From positions 2,046,001 through 2,110,000 of the forward strand of contig JALGAS010000006.1 of assembly GCA_023078685.1 (NCBI GenBank): a stretch of DNA of 64,000 nucleotides, given 5' to 3'. This document shows, one piece after another, positions 10,758-22,480 of the stretch. A program made the position numbers and the translations under genes. The stretch's first letter is position 1. Every line of letters begins with the position of its first letter. Source of the stretch: Neopestalotiopsis rosae. Taxonomy: Eukaryota > Ascomycota > Sordariomycetes > Amphisphaeriales > Sporocadaceae. A model generated the notes under the pieces. The model saw only the letters and a list, made by a program, of their open reading frames with translations, searched no databases and was not told the origin of the DNA.

Positions 10758-11890
10758 TGTTGAACCACACGATGTGAATAGTTGTTCAGATCACCTGTAG
10801 ATGCTGTCTCGAGCTTCTTAATGTCCTCACCATGTCCATGATGAAGATCTTCTTATATAGAAGCAGCGGATCTACAAGAGCAAGTAAAGAAAAGAGACTA
10901 CATGACGCGCACCAATCATGACCGGTGCTCGTTGTTATTATAGAAGCCAGGAAGGCAAAACTCCGCGTTAATTTCTTTGCAACAATGATGCTTTTCAGTC
11001 ATTGGTGGAGTAACGCCAATGGTATGTGGATTTGCTTGGAAGAAGAAAGCAATGCGACCAATCACTGCCACATCGGAGGAGAGAGAACTTCAGGTTCTAC
11101 TTCATTGAAAGATCCACTGTAAAGCCTTGATTTTCTCCAGGCTCGCCAAACTCTTCAGCTTACCGGGTATGTGTTTATCATTTCGATCGAATTCGGTAGT
11201 TGAACGCATCGGTCGACCATTCGGTGGAGTTGCCGCAAAGTGCCCATGCGAATTGCCCATGCGAGCCAATAATGACTGGCATTCGGCTGTATGGGGAAGA
11301 CTGTCCAGGATGTCGCTTTAGCGAGACATGGGGAAAATGGGGAATAAGACATGGGGAATATGGAGAGGGATGCATTGAACACCGGCTAAAGAGCGCCTCC
11401 AGTTGGAGATTCCCCATTCTGTGCGATCCTGGGACTCTTGGCTGAGTGTGCCAATTTCATCATCGCAGTAATGAGCGAGTAGAACCAATACGCGTCTATG
11501 CCAACGATGATTTCTCGAGAATACACGATATTTCTGCAGTGCGAGAATATACGCACAAAATTGTATGATGAGAATCATCACAATGCCGGGTTTTGAAACC
11601 ATCTACAATCAGTGGTCCTCGAGCCCAGTGGCATCCTTTTCATATTATGTCTCTGTATTACATGGTATAATCTTAACGCATTGTACCGCATCCTGAATCG
11701 AGAATACGATGCCATGCTGCTGACTTTTGTTTAGTTGTCGAGTATATTATCATATGTGCGCTTGATAGACCGAGTACGACCGAATACGATTCTCGTAATG
11801 GTAGCATTTCACCGTGGCTAGCACAGTATAACAGTGTTGCATGAACAATACCGGGACACAGCCTCCGAGTGCCCCCTTCCAGAGCGTGGT
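10758..11890. other. Intergenic, GH43 promoter side
   Basis: About 1.1 kb. The first ~100 bases are the GH43 upstream region. Small ORFs at 11155-11445 on both strands have no recognisable protein pattern. No RNA gene seen. Confidence 0.35.
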
Positions 11891-11900
11891 ATGGTCGCAC

Positions 11901-12549
11901 CTATTGCGCCTCTCTGCGAACCATCCGCCACACCTCTTTGCGTTTCGTGGGTGTAGTGAGTAATACCGTTCTGGAGAGGACTCTCGATTGCGAGAAGTTC
12001 TTCGCCTGGCCGCCCGCCATACACCGAGATTTGACCAGAATGGTGTCTTGGGGGGCAGCGTTCCGCCATGCCCTCGTCCAGGGCATTCGAATTCTCCCAC
12101 AGCTCCGCCAGCGCCTATGCCAGACATCGCATCCAGCCGGCGTGTTGAACTCCAATGCTTCGTCGTCCGCCGATGATGATAAACACGTCGCGCCGTACAT
12201 ATGATTCCGACTCCTGCCCATTATCACCCTCTGTCTCTTCATCATGGGTATCGATTCATTGAATAAGAGCCTCGCGAGCCTGTTCATAGTCGAGTCCCTC
12301 AAAATGCACAGCGGGCAGCATGAGCGTATCTGGCTGAAAATGAACCTGAGAGACTGGCTGGATTCGAACAGAATTTCTAGACGGAGTGCTTCCAGCGCAT
12401 TGGCGAACGCGCGCTGGTCGGCAGCGTCTTGACAGAGACTACGACCACAAATCTCCATGAATGCGTAGGATCCTTCACGGCCACCTGAAACTGGAGCAAC
12501 TGATACTTCGCTGTTGACTGCTGGTTTGACGTCATTGTCTATGAGATTT
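11901..12549 (-). pseudogene. Decayed protein-coding gene, family not recognised
   Basis: Read on the minus strand, protein-like stretches switch frame. A start at 12549 opens with MTSNQQSTAKYQLLQFQVAV and HSWRFVVVV. The reading then continues in a second frame as CQDAADQRAFANALEALRLEI, then in a third as VHFQPDTLMLPAVHFEGLDY, which ends at a TGA after EQAREALIQ. After that TGA the same frame is protein-like again (IDTHDEETEGDNGQ). A parallel frame is open for 185 codons (12458-11901) but is basic and Cys/Arg-rich, like a shadow. The simplest reading is a gene broken by two frameshifts and a stop. An unusual set of small exons is possible, but I find no good splice signals at the frame changes. 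Function unknown. Confidence 0.4.
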
Positions 12550-13790
12550 AATGGATTATGAAGGCATGAGTCTCTTAAAAAGAAGGGGAAATCAAAGCCA
12601 AGTATTATACCAACGCAGTCCTTGGCCTCGACTCCTCACATCTGGCGAGACACCAGTCATAAGCACAAATCTGTTGTCTTGATAGCTTCTCTATGATGTA
12701 ATCTCTTGGTAAGAATACTGTCAGCTAACCTCAAACCCGGGTTCCCCTTAAGTTGTCTACGATTCCCCGCAGTATCTGTAGAGACTGATGGTTGATCCAG
12801 GAGACAACGACATATCACATGCGCTCACTCACGGCCGACGTTCCAGCACAAGTAAACGAAAGATGTCTTCGTTGTATTGTGAGCGTCTATCATGGGTAAT
12901 TTTTGTACACTCACATGTATTGCAGGAGCAGTGAAATGAGGGTTCGCGACCGTTGGATTTCCTGTACGTGTGAAGGGATCCAATGCTGGTCTTGACGGGT
13001 TGCGGCACATGTAAGAAGCGACAGCAACACTGCATAGTTTAATGCCCCCCTATTTATCGAGATATGGCCTAGCATGCAATGTCTTTACACCTAAAATACA
13101 TTCTCTGTGATCATATTATGAGACAGGCATGCCGTGTTGGGTCTAGCTGCGCAAAAATCTAGTCCTCTTGGAACGTGTGGAGATTTTCAAATGGGGGCAA
13201 AGTCAATACACAGTGCTTGCATACATAATAGACTCCCATAAACTCGTGATCGGCGCAAGACGGTAAACTCTAGCAACCAAAAACTGCAGCAACTTCCCCC
13301 CGAATCCGATGCGCTCCATGCAGCGTTTTCCGGCCATTATACCATCATCTCCAGCCCCCCTGCCATGCTAGATTATCTCTGCAAGGGATGAGAGTCCATC
13401 ATGCCCGGGAACCAACATACATCAAGTGCAACCAGACTGCGAGCACAACAAGAAATAGATTACACTCGCCGTTGGACCGTTTCATCCTTGACGCCTGATA
13501 AGAATTGCGCTGTTGGGGGACTTCACTGACTCTCTTCCTGGCAATTTAAAATGATGGTCTGAATACGCTTAAATTGCTTGTGACACCGTTCGCCAGTCGT
13601 GGACCTCTCTTCTCTCTCAGAGACACAACTGAAACATTCAATCTTTGACAAAAGTCAGGCAATCTGCATCCTGCTTTAGCATCACGGACATTGTCTTAGT
13701 GTCAATCAACCCAGAAACAGCCGATCAAATCCTCCCATCCATCCACCAGAACTTTCTACATCCCAGTACATCCACTTCACGACGACGACG
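12550..13790. other. Intergenic, upstream of the small secreted protein
   Basis: About 1.2 kb with no supported gene. The last ~150 bases are rich in CA/TC with few G, a common fungal 5' UTR composition, leading into the ATG at 13791. Confidence 0.4.
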
Positions 13791-14214
13791 ATGATGATCC
13801 ATTTCAGATTTTCTCTGGCTTCTTGGATCGGCCTTGTAGCTTTACAAGTGAGCAACACGACGGCGACTCAAGTTGCCCTGGTAAACAACACCTTGGTGAA
13901 CAGTACCGCTCCTACGCCGACCATCACCGAGGCCCCGTCAGCGACCCCCAATTGGGCGGCCGCTTGTGACTGCTCCACCACGAGCTCGAACTGCTACTAT
14001 CAATACAAGATCTGTAACGATGTCATGACATTTGTGTCCAAGTATGTTGGCTCTGTGAGAACAAGAAAAAGGAATAATGTCACTGACAGACGAAAAACAC
14101 AGCTGTTACCCACCTTGCGTCACGGCCACCACTTTTACATGTCCGCCAGAAGTCATGACGATTGACGTGGTTGATTGCTATACGGATTTCAGCCTCCATT
14201 GTTTGGGAGCTTGA
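13791..14214 (+). CDS. Small cysteine-rich secreted protein, 120 aa
   Basis: Exons 13791-14041 and 14103-14214; intron 61 nt (GTATGT donor, CACTGAC branch region, CAG acceptor). An earlier AG would keep an open frame but gives a basic, Cys-free tail. The chosen acceptor yields NCYPPC, FTCPPEV and DVVDCYTDFSLHC, continuing the Cys pattern of exon 1. The N-terminus has a hydrophobic signal segment (FSLASWIGLVALQV). A Thr/Pro-rich stretch follows, then nine Cys in all (CDC, NC, IC, NCYPPC, TC, DC, HC). No family is recognised. Size, secretion and Cys content fit an effector-like or cell-surface protein, which is inference only. Its neighbours give no functional clue. Confidence 0.72.
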
Positions 14215-15646
14215 AGTTGAGGAATGCTTTAAAGGGGCAGAAGTTCTTAGCTACACGTATTTTTATGAGCCACAAGGCTGTAGATTTTATAATTCCGAGC
14301 GACTCAATTTCCTTTCAACGACTATGATTTGTATGCACATTGCTATGCTATCTAGCCTTTACTGCCAATTTTGCGACGGCCAACTGTACATTTCTTGTCA
14401 ATATCAAATGAGAGGGGGAAATATAACAATACCAAGCTGTTCAATGTTGAGGGAAAATGCATTGTTTCTATGATTTAGTTGATGTCCATGCTAGCAACCT
14501 AAATGGGCGAGCTTGTCTTGGCTTGAGACGAACATGCCCCTTTCCGTGTAAGCTGTGGCTGTCTATGATTCCAGACGCATCTAAAAGCCTTGATTTGATT
14601 GGGCGGTTCCAACATCCAAGAACGATGCAATTCGATCACACATTCCAATCAATATGATAGTTGACGGGCCAAGCCGGAGGGTTTGTCTTAACCGCAATCC
14701 TCCGTAGCATGTCACAAGAAGCCTCGAAGTAGGCGAGCTTTAGAAACACAAAACGAGGCCATAAATCTATGATGTATGCGATATGAGATTGGTTCGCTCA
14801 CAAATTATATCACCCCGGCTCAAAGAGTTAACAATTTATTTTAAAACCACCCTATATCAAGCCACAGATAGCAAAATTTTGACAGATCAAGATGCCATCG
14901 TGATTTGATCGGCTGGAGATGGCCACGAATACCTGCCAGTCGTCACACTGATGGGTACAGCAGTGCTAGTACCAGTATCAATTCAACACTACAACACTTG
15001 AGTTTCCAGCAAATTCCAATCACCAATATACTATTAACGACAACATAGTCATATATGTGGCTTGGGCATCTTGGCCTACTTCTTTTTGTTACCCTTCACC
15101 TCCACGGTCCACCTTCTTTGCCTGGCTGTGTCGGCCAGCTGCAGCGGGGCTATGCTGCTGCTGGGTCACGGGTGCTTTCAAACTGCAACCAATCTGCATA
15201 TATTAGGACTCCACTTTGGAAGCTTACTTACTGGGTGCTTGGCTAGGTACTATTTCAACTATGAACAACCACGATGATTGAACGCGACTTGAGCCAAAGC
15301 TTCACCAGATATCACCTCGATTTGAAAAAGCAGACGAACTGAGTTAATTTGAAAAAAGGGACCTTTTTTCGACGTATCGCATGTCAAAATCTGCACAAGA
15401 AAGTGATAAGGCTGAGCTTTTGACATATCGTAATGAGCGGTCGCCAGCATCATCATATCATGGCCGGAGAGGGGTTCATGTTCGCCAAGCGCAGAAGTGC
15501 AGAAGTGGCCCCCAATTTCTGATTATAGGCCGCCAGCTGAACCAGCAGAAGAAGGATGCAGAACCCGGCTGGGAACCTCGCGACAAGTTTTTTTCAGAAT
15601 GATATCTCTGCGACTGTGCCCGTTCTCTGAGCTCTGAATCCTGTCA
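14215..15646. other. Intergenic 1.4 kb
   Basis: Between the small secreted protein and the DUF3176 gene. Short ORFs at 14457-14657 and 15055-15602 do not resemble proteins and lack splice partners. Nothing supported. Confidence 0.4.
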
Positions 15647-17437
15647 ATGCTTGAGGGGGCATCTCTCACTGCCATAATGATGAAACTATCATCACCGCCG
15701 ACGGTCCATACTCGCTATGTTCCTGTCGAGGGGCAGAGCTTTGAGCAAAAGCAGCAGCAGAGCTTCGAGCCCAACCGCCATCCGATCTGGGGCTGGATAT
15801 GGGAGATCCTGTCCCTGCTCGCCTGCTTTGGCTGTCTGGCCGCTGTGGTGGTCATCCTGGTCATGATGAAGGATCAGCCATTGAAGAAATGGACATTCTT
15901 CATGAGCCTCAACGCCACAGTCGCCCTCATCATTACGGCCTCGAAAGCGGCCGCCATGTTTGCTGTGGGGTCGTGCATTGCTCAGTCAAAGTGGTTTCAC
16001 TTTACCAAGTCTCCCCGGAAACTGAGAGACTTGGACCTCTTTGAAGAGGCCAGCCGAGGGCCACTAGGAGCGCTGAATCTCTTGTTCTTCACCAAACTCA
16101 GAGTCGGGCTTGGTGTGGCCCTAGGCGCCCTCGCAACTGTCCTCGCGCTGGGAGTTGACACATTTGGCCAGTTGGTGGTCGATGTCAGTGGGACTAGGCC
16201 GGTAGAGGTCAACGATGGGCAAGCGAGATTCGGCTACACTCACATATACGACAGTGGTGTACAGATGAGAGCTACCAACGGTGGTCTCACGGTAGAGAGT
16301 ACGTTATTTCACACTGAATATCCCAGATGGAGTATCTTGCAATAGAAACTGACAGAGACGAATATAGCATCCACGATTGACACCAGCATGCAAGGGGCCA
16401 TCTACAAGGCATTGTACGGTGTAAATACACAGCCCGTCTTCAATTGTCCCTCGCAATGTGCCTGGCCAGAAAACTATATATCACTCGGGTTTACAACCGA
16501 CTGCGCCGACGTGACTGCTGAGACGCAGGCGACCAGGGTCGAGAGCGATGAGAATGGGCCGAAATGGTTCAACATGACTACGCCAGGCAATATTAGCATA
16601 CATGTCGACTACTCGCAGACCAGCTTCTTGACCATCGCCCAAGTCGGGGTGGTGGATCTCTTGAAAGACGTTGTAGTGGGCATGACTATTGAGGAGCCCA
16701 CTCCCATCTCTCCTGAATTTGCACGGATTGCCTTGGTCAACGCAACGGTCAATAATGTCAATGACGCTGACGTCGGCCTCTATCCGGACAGTTGGAACGT
16801 GTACGAGTGCAGCATTCGAGTCGCGGCCTGGAACTACACGGGCATCACCACGGTTGGTAACGACTTTATCGGAACGCCCGTCGCCATTCCGCTGTCTACG
16901 GGCACGATCAACGGGACGACGCTGACATTCAATGAAACCGGTCTGCCGTCGCTGACCGTGCAAGGTAGAGATCTCAAGGCCATCAACAATCTCTTCACCT
17001 CGGACAGGTTCAGCGGCACCACCTACTCTGGAGAGAGCTACCCAGACGACGACACGGGCATGAGCGCCGTCTTTCGCAAGTCAGACCTGCCGACGCTGAT
17101 GAACGACCTGGCCGCGAGCATGACGGACCAGCTCCGCTCCAGCTACAACCAGACGGCGACCGGATTGACGGTCCAGACGGAGACCTATGTGCGGGTCGAC
17201 TGGCAGTGGATGTCCCTCCCCTTCGTCGTGCTGCTGGCGGCCCTGGTGCTGCTGCTGAGCACAATCGTGGGCAGCTTTGACCGGAGACCGCTGTGGAAGT
17301 CATCCGTCACGGCCCTTTTGTACCATGACATCGCCTTTTACGGTGGTTCGTCGGCCGTCCTGCAACCGAGAGTCTCAAGTATGGATGAGCTGGAAAAGCT
17401 GACGAAGAGAACAAGGGCAACAGTCAGCCCTTATTGA
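15647..17437 (+). CDS. DUF3176 family membrane protein, 573 aa
   Basis: Exons 15647-16298 and 16368-17437; intron 69 nt. The donor is GTACGT. The branch AAACTGAC is followed 12-13 nt later by ATAG, chosen over the closer CAG, and both keep frame. The N-terminal third has three hydrophobic segments (around IWEILSLLACFGCLAAVVVI, FMSLNATVALIITASKAAAMF and VGLGVALGALATVLAL). Then comes a large, probably extracellular domain with many N-x-S/T sites, and a last helix (WMSLPFVVLLAALVLLLSTI) before a short cytoplasmic tail. The layout, with WTFFMSLNA and the QSKWFHF motif after helix 2, is that of the fungal DUF3176 family, whose role is unknown. The start may instead be the ATG pair at 15677-15682. 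Confidence 0.83.
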
Positions 17438-18064
17438 GCTCGCATTGTGCGTTTATTTTATTTAGATCGACATAATTAATTCTACATGTGAAAGAGTCAG
17501 AAGAGTCCTCTCGCAGTAGCCTTTGTCTTCCTTGCGAACCAGGATGTTGAACATACAGCACCACCTTGAACGAACATGGCGAGGCTGATTTAAGCTTGAT
17601 GACATCCTAGTAAATGGAAATATTCAATGCGCGCTGACAGCTGCAAGGAACTCTTGGACAAGTCCTAACCAATTCAAGACTAGGATATATCAATTGTCTG
17701 TCGACCATCAGATCATAGAGTCGCATTATCAATGTTTCTTTAGCGGATAGTCGGGAAGGATTCAAATATCCATGGTCTAATACAGGATTCTTACCGAGCT
17801 TATGCAGATACGAATATGCATGCCAAGTCAATTAATTTCCAAGTAGAATCCTTCAAAATATTCCGTATAGCGGTAGCGAGATGTCGCTTGTGTATAGGGC
17901 ACATTTGAGCGATCACTTCACCATATAGTATATACAAAAGGCTCGGCGCGATTGTTTTGCCCATGATGATGATCGCAACAAGAGCCATCATTTTTCGTTA
18001 TTTATAATCTACTGTAATCACTGGAAGACAGTCTCACACTCGCTCAGAAAATAGCCCTGGCACA
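17438..18064. other. Intergenic
   Basis: 627 bases, AT-rich, with no supported ORF. The last ~100 bases are presumably promoter and 5' UTR of the secreted protein gene at 18065. Confidence 0.4.
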
Positions 18065-19052
18065 ATGCATCTTAAACATTTGATCGCCATCGCCGGCATA
18101 TCCGGCTTGGCCAGCAGCGCCGTGGTTCCTTCGGGGCTCGAAACACGCGGCGACGACCCGGGCTTCGTCTACGAGCAGGCGTACCGCATCCGGATCGCCA
18201 AGAATGCCGAGTTCCCCGACTTCACCGACCGCGACTATGATCGCATCCTACCCGGGCTGCCCGACTCGGACTCGCAGCTCTCCACCTGGTGGTTCGGGTA
18301 TCAGTCTGCCGGAACGCGGTTCACCAATATCGCGGTCGCGCAGCTGTGGCCCAGTGCCGTGTACTATGAGCAGGTGTACCACAGCGAGTTTAGCAGTACT
18401 GTAAGTCACACCAAAATATTTCAGCCACTTCACAGAAACTTGGAATGCCCAGAAGAGGCAACTGATAACTCCCGACTGATCATGAACGAAAATCATAGTG
18501 GAAAGCCTACACGGACCACGAAAAGTTCTTCCGCCTGTCCTTCAAGGCGCAGGGCCTGACAGAGTTCGACCCGGACTACCCGCAGGAGCACAACGTCTTT
18601 GTGAACCGCGACGACACGGACCTGGCGCTGGGCGCGCCGGCGCCGACGCACCCGCCCGAGGTCTGGGGCCCGGCCCCCGGGACCTACCTCGTCTGCCAGC
18701 GCGAGTTCCAGCGCCGCGAGGTCCTGGCCGTGCGCTTTGCCTACTCGGTGCTCAACGAGACCCAGACCGGTAACATCCCGCGGGCTTGCGTCCCCGTCAA
18801 GCTCGAGTCCCGGTGCGCGCAGCTGGAGCCCCTGCTCTTCAACAAGACGTGGAACCACGACGAGATCATCACGACCCCCTGCGTGAAGGACGCGTTTAGC
18901 TGGGGCAAGAAGGCTGTGTAAGTTGTCTCTACACCGAATTTGTAGTTCGCTGCTGACTGAATAGTAGACGCGGCCCGGCCCCCGTGGCGCTCGACTATAC
19001 CAAGCCTGCGGCTATGGCTCGTGAGCTGCATCGAGAAACGAAGGAAAACTAA
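18065..19052 (+). CDS. Secreted protein of unknown function, 3 exons, about 279 aa
   Basis: Exons 18065-18400, 18499-18917, 18968-19052; introns of 98 and 50 nt, both with GTAAGT donors. The last acceptor could also be the AG three bases earlier (exon from 18965), changing one residue. The N-terminus MHLKHLIAIAGISGLASSAV is a signal peptide. The mature part is soluble, with WWFGYQSAGTRF, SEFSSTWKAYTDHEKFFRLS across the first splice, and a few Cys (LVCQRE, RACVPV, SRCAQLE, TPCVKD) that could form two disulfides. Exon 2 is very GC-rich at third positions, as expected for expressed genes here. No family is recognised. The spliced frame is convincing; the role is unknown. Confidence 0.75.
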
Positions 19053-19962
19053 GAAGAATTATGGAATGCCTGCTTGGGAGTTGCAAGATATCGATTGCAT
19101 GCACAGAAGCTCAGCCAATGTGTCGAAAACTAAGAATAAGTTTACACGAGCGTGGAAAATTATCGCAAAATATATTTCAATGACATGATTCGATCTCCAC
19201 ATGACAACATGTAATCATCAGTGAACCGGGTTTTGGGAATACTCCGTGTAATCAGTCCTGTTAATTAAATCAAATATCAAATATCACGAAGCGGAAGACG
19301 ACTATATGAGATCCATGGCAGCTCTGAAGATGGCCTCGAGTGTTGCAGCTGGTGCAGGATTAGGGTATCAATGTAATTTTTACGTTGTCAAGTGTTGGCA
19401 TCTTTGTTGACACATGCTGTTTGAGAACAATGATCATTCATGAATCGTTATGCATGGGCAGGGAGTAAGACACCCTTCTATCAGTTTTGAAGATAAAAGA
19501 GTATAGGCTTTAGGTAGGTGCTAAGAGTGCTGAAGTACAATGGCTACCTAGGTACCTACCTAACCTAGTGTAAACCTTGGATTGGAACCTCTCAACTGAA
19601 TTCACAGCGGGGCAAATGGTTTTTCCGGCGCCGCCCTGAAATCCTCGTTTCTTCCATTTGGGGGTCTTTCCAACAGGGGGTGGAGGGGCCCGCAGAAATT
19701 CGAGAATTTGGGTAGTGGACGGACGTGGTTTGGCAGCAATTGGAGCCAGCCAGAGAGCAGAGAGCCACAGGCAGCGCAGGAGGGGCAAGTTCCAATAGCT
19801 GCTAACTAATAATCTACTGGAGAACACCACCAAACAATTCTCTGTGGTTCAGGCTCCTGTTTTACGTTTCTTGATAGAGCTTCCCTTTCAACCCGCCCCC
19901 CTCCCAATTCCTTTTCTTCCTCGCAGCGAAGTTCCTTTCGAGCGAAAGAACCTCCCGTCAAG
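19053..19962. other. CCT5 upstream region
   Basis: 910 bases. Contains a cluster of CTACCTAGGTACCTACC-like palindromic repeats near 19544-19568 and a long pyrimidine-rich tract (about 19879-19922) just before the CCT5 start, which fits a fungal housekeeping promoter/5' UTR. No gene. Confidence 0.4.
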
Positions 19963-21893
19963 ATGGCTTTGAGTATGTATTTATTCCCTACTCCTGCAAA
20001 TAAACCCTGAATCCCTGCTAACATGGAAGCTTAGATCTTGATATGTCCAACGGTATGTGCTGGACTGACTATACAGAAGCTATGCCGATGATGGACTTGC
20101 AACTGACTGGGTCCCAGCTGTGGTGACGAAGGATGAGCAGGGAAGACCGTTCATCGTCGTCAGAGAGTAAGTCCATGATATCTTTTCCCGACTACTGCTG
20201 CTGCTCTTCCTCCGCAAACCGGCGTCCCTAACCAGCTTTCTTCCCCTTTCTCTCTAGCCAAGGCAAGAAGAAGCGCCAGTACGGCAACGAAGCTGTAAAG
20301 TCACACATTCTCGCCGCCCGTACGGTCGCAAACCTCGTCAAGACGTCCCTGGGCCCCCGCGGCCTCGACAAGATCCTCATCTCCCCCGACGGCGATATCA
20401 CAGTCACCAACGATGGCGCCACCATCCTGCAGCAGATGGAGATCTCGAATCACGTGGCAAAGCTGCTGGTCGAGCTGTCCAAGTCGCAAGACGACGAGAT
20501 TGGTGACGGAACCACTGGCGTCGTCGTCCTGGCCGGTGCCCTGCTCGAGCAGGCCGCCGAGCTCATCGACAAGGGCATCCACCCCATCCGGATCGCAGAC
20601 GGCTACGACCAGGCTTGCGACATTGCAGTGCAGGAGCTGGACCGGATAGCAGACGTTATCGAATTCAGCCCCACAAACACGGAGAACCTCCTCAAGGTCG
20701 CGCACACGAGTCTGGGCAGCAAGATTGTCTCCAAGGCCCACGACCAGTTCGCCAACATGGCCGTCGACGCCGTCCTGTCCGTCGCCGACCTGGAGCGCAA
20801 GGACGTTGACTTTGAGCTCATCAAGGTCGACGGCAAGGTCGGAGGCGCCCTCGAGGACTCGATCCTGGTCAAGGGCGTCATTGTCGACAAGGACTTTTCC
20901 CACCCCCAGATGCCCTCCGAGGTCAGAGACGCCAAGATTGCCATCCTGACGTGCGCGTTCGAGCCCCCGAAGCCCAAGACCAAGCACAAGCTGGAGATTT
21001 CGTCGGTGGAGGAGTACAGAAAGTTGCAGAGCTACGAACACGACAAGTTTGTGGAGATGATTCAGCAGATCAAGGACGCCGGCGCCAACCTGGCCATTTG
21101 CCAGTGGGGTTTCGACGACGAGGCCAACCACTTGCTGCTACAGAACGACCTGCCTGCCGTGAGATGGGTTGGTGGACCCGAGATTGAGCTCATTGCCATT
21201 GCCACCAACGGCAGAATAGTGCCCAGATTTGAGGACTTGAAGAGCGACAAGCTTGGCTCTGCCGGTATCGTACGAGAGATGACCTTTGGCACAACCCGGG
21301 AGAAGATGTTGGTCATTGAGGAGTGCGCAAACACGCGTGCTGTGACTGCCTTTATTCGTGGCAGCAACAAGATGGTGAGTGATCTCTGTTGAACCCACTG
21401 CTTAATAGATAATTGGGCACTAACATGGAAACAGATCATCGACGAAGCCAAGCGATCCCTACACGATGCCCTTTGCGTGGTACGAAATCTGGTGAGAGAC
21501 AACCGCGTCGTCTACGGTGGAGGCGCCGCCGAGATTGCCTGCTCGCTCGCCGTCGAGGACGCCGCCGCCAAGACGCCCGGTCTCGAGCAGTACGCCATGC
21601 GCGCCTTTGCCGAGGCCCTGGACGCCGTGCCCATGGCCCTGGCCGAGAACAGCGGTCTCAACCCCATCGCCACCCTGGCCGAGGTCAAGTCGCAACAAGT
21701 CAAGGCCGGCGAGGCCCGCGGCCGGCTGGGAGTCGACTGCATGAACAAGGGAAGCAACGATATGAAGCAGGCATTCGTCATTGACCCCTTGATCGGCAAG
21801 AAGCAGCAGCTCATGCTGGCGACACAACTCTGCCGCATGGTGCTGAAGGTGAACAATGTCATTGTGAGCGGATCTGGCGACGAGGACTTTTAG
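19963..21893 (+). CDS. CCT5: T-complex protein 1 subunit epsilon (CCT5), 550 aa
   Basis: Exons 19963-19972, 20035-20052, 20118-20166, 20258-21374, 21435-21893; introns of 62, 65, 91, 60 nt. The first three exons are only 10, 18 and 49 nt; joined they read [18 protein letters not shown] and so on, matching the group II chaperonin N-terminus. Chaperonin signatures follow: [18 protein letters not shown], the nucleotide-binding [12 protein letters not shown], and [18 protein letters not shown] and [11 protein letters not shown] match the epsilon subunit, as do [11 protein letters not shown] and GGGAAEIA. Length matches other CCT5 proteins (about 540-560 aa). It is one of eight subunits of the cytosolic TRiC/CCT ring that folds actin, tubulin and WD40 proteins using ATP. 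Confidence 0.96.
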
Positions 21894-22480
21894 ACTTGAT
21901 ATCCCACAAAGGCTTCAGAGGCATTCAAAAAAGAAAGACAAAAAGGCCAAATGGGTTACGGCATAGTATCATGAACGAAACAAATAGACTAATGCAAAGT
22001 CACTAAAGGAGACTGAGATGAATACTAAACTTGTGCTCTTGGCTACGTTATCAGGACTATACGGTCTGCCAGTTTTTGTGTCAGTGATTCCATGCATACT
22101 TCGCACTAATAAAACTGAGGCTCTCTTTGGAAGGTTCATCCACATATGAAGATCATGTCCCATATCAACAAATGGCAAGACTTTGTAGGGCGGTATGATG
22201 ACAACCAATCTGTTGTTTATGCTATCTATTTTACTCCAAATGCCAGGCTGCTCAAGGCGCCACCCGCATTACTAAAAAAGCCCTATTCCATACAGCATAC
22301 AGTGAACCTGAATCCTTTGCCTAATCCCTGAAGCTCGAGCACAATAAAATTCACAGGCGAGCCTATTCGCCATCACCATATGCCCCTGAAGCACAATTGC
22401 TAATGATCTCCCTCCTCTTTCTTTCCCTTGTATTCTTGGATGGTGTATGACACGATCGTGTTCCCCTACTTCTCATTACA
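21894..22480. other. Convergent 3' region of CCT5 and NUP145/98
   Basis: 587 bases between the stop codons of two convergent genes. Expected to hold both 3' UTRs. Only short ORFs; nothing supported. Confidence 0.5.

Noticed and set aside
20301..21131. 276-codon minus-strand frame
   Set aside because: Antisense shadow of CCT5 exon 4, again from codon bias.
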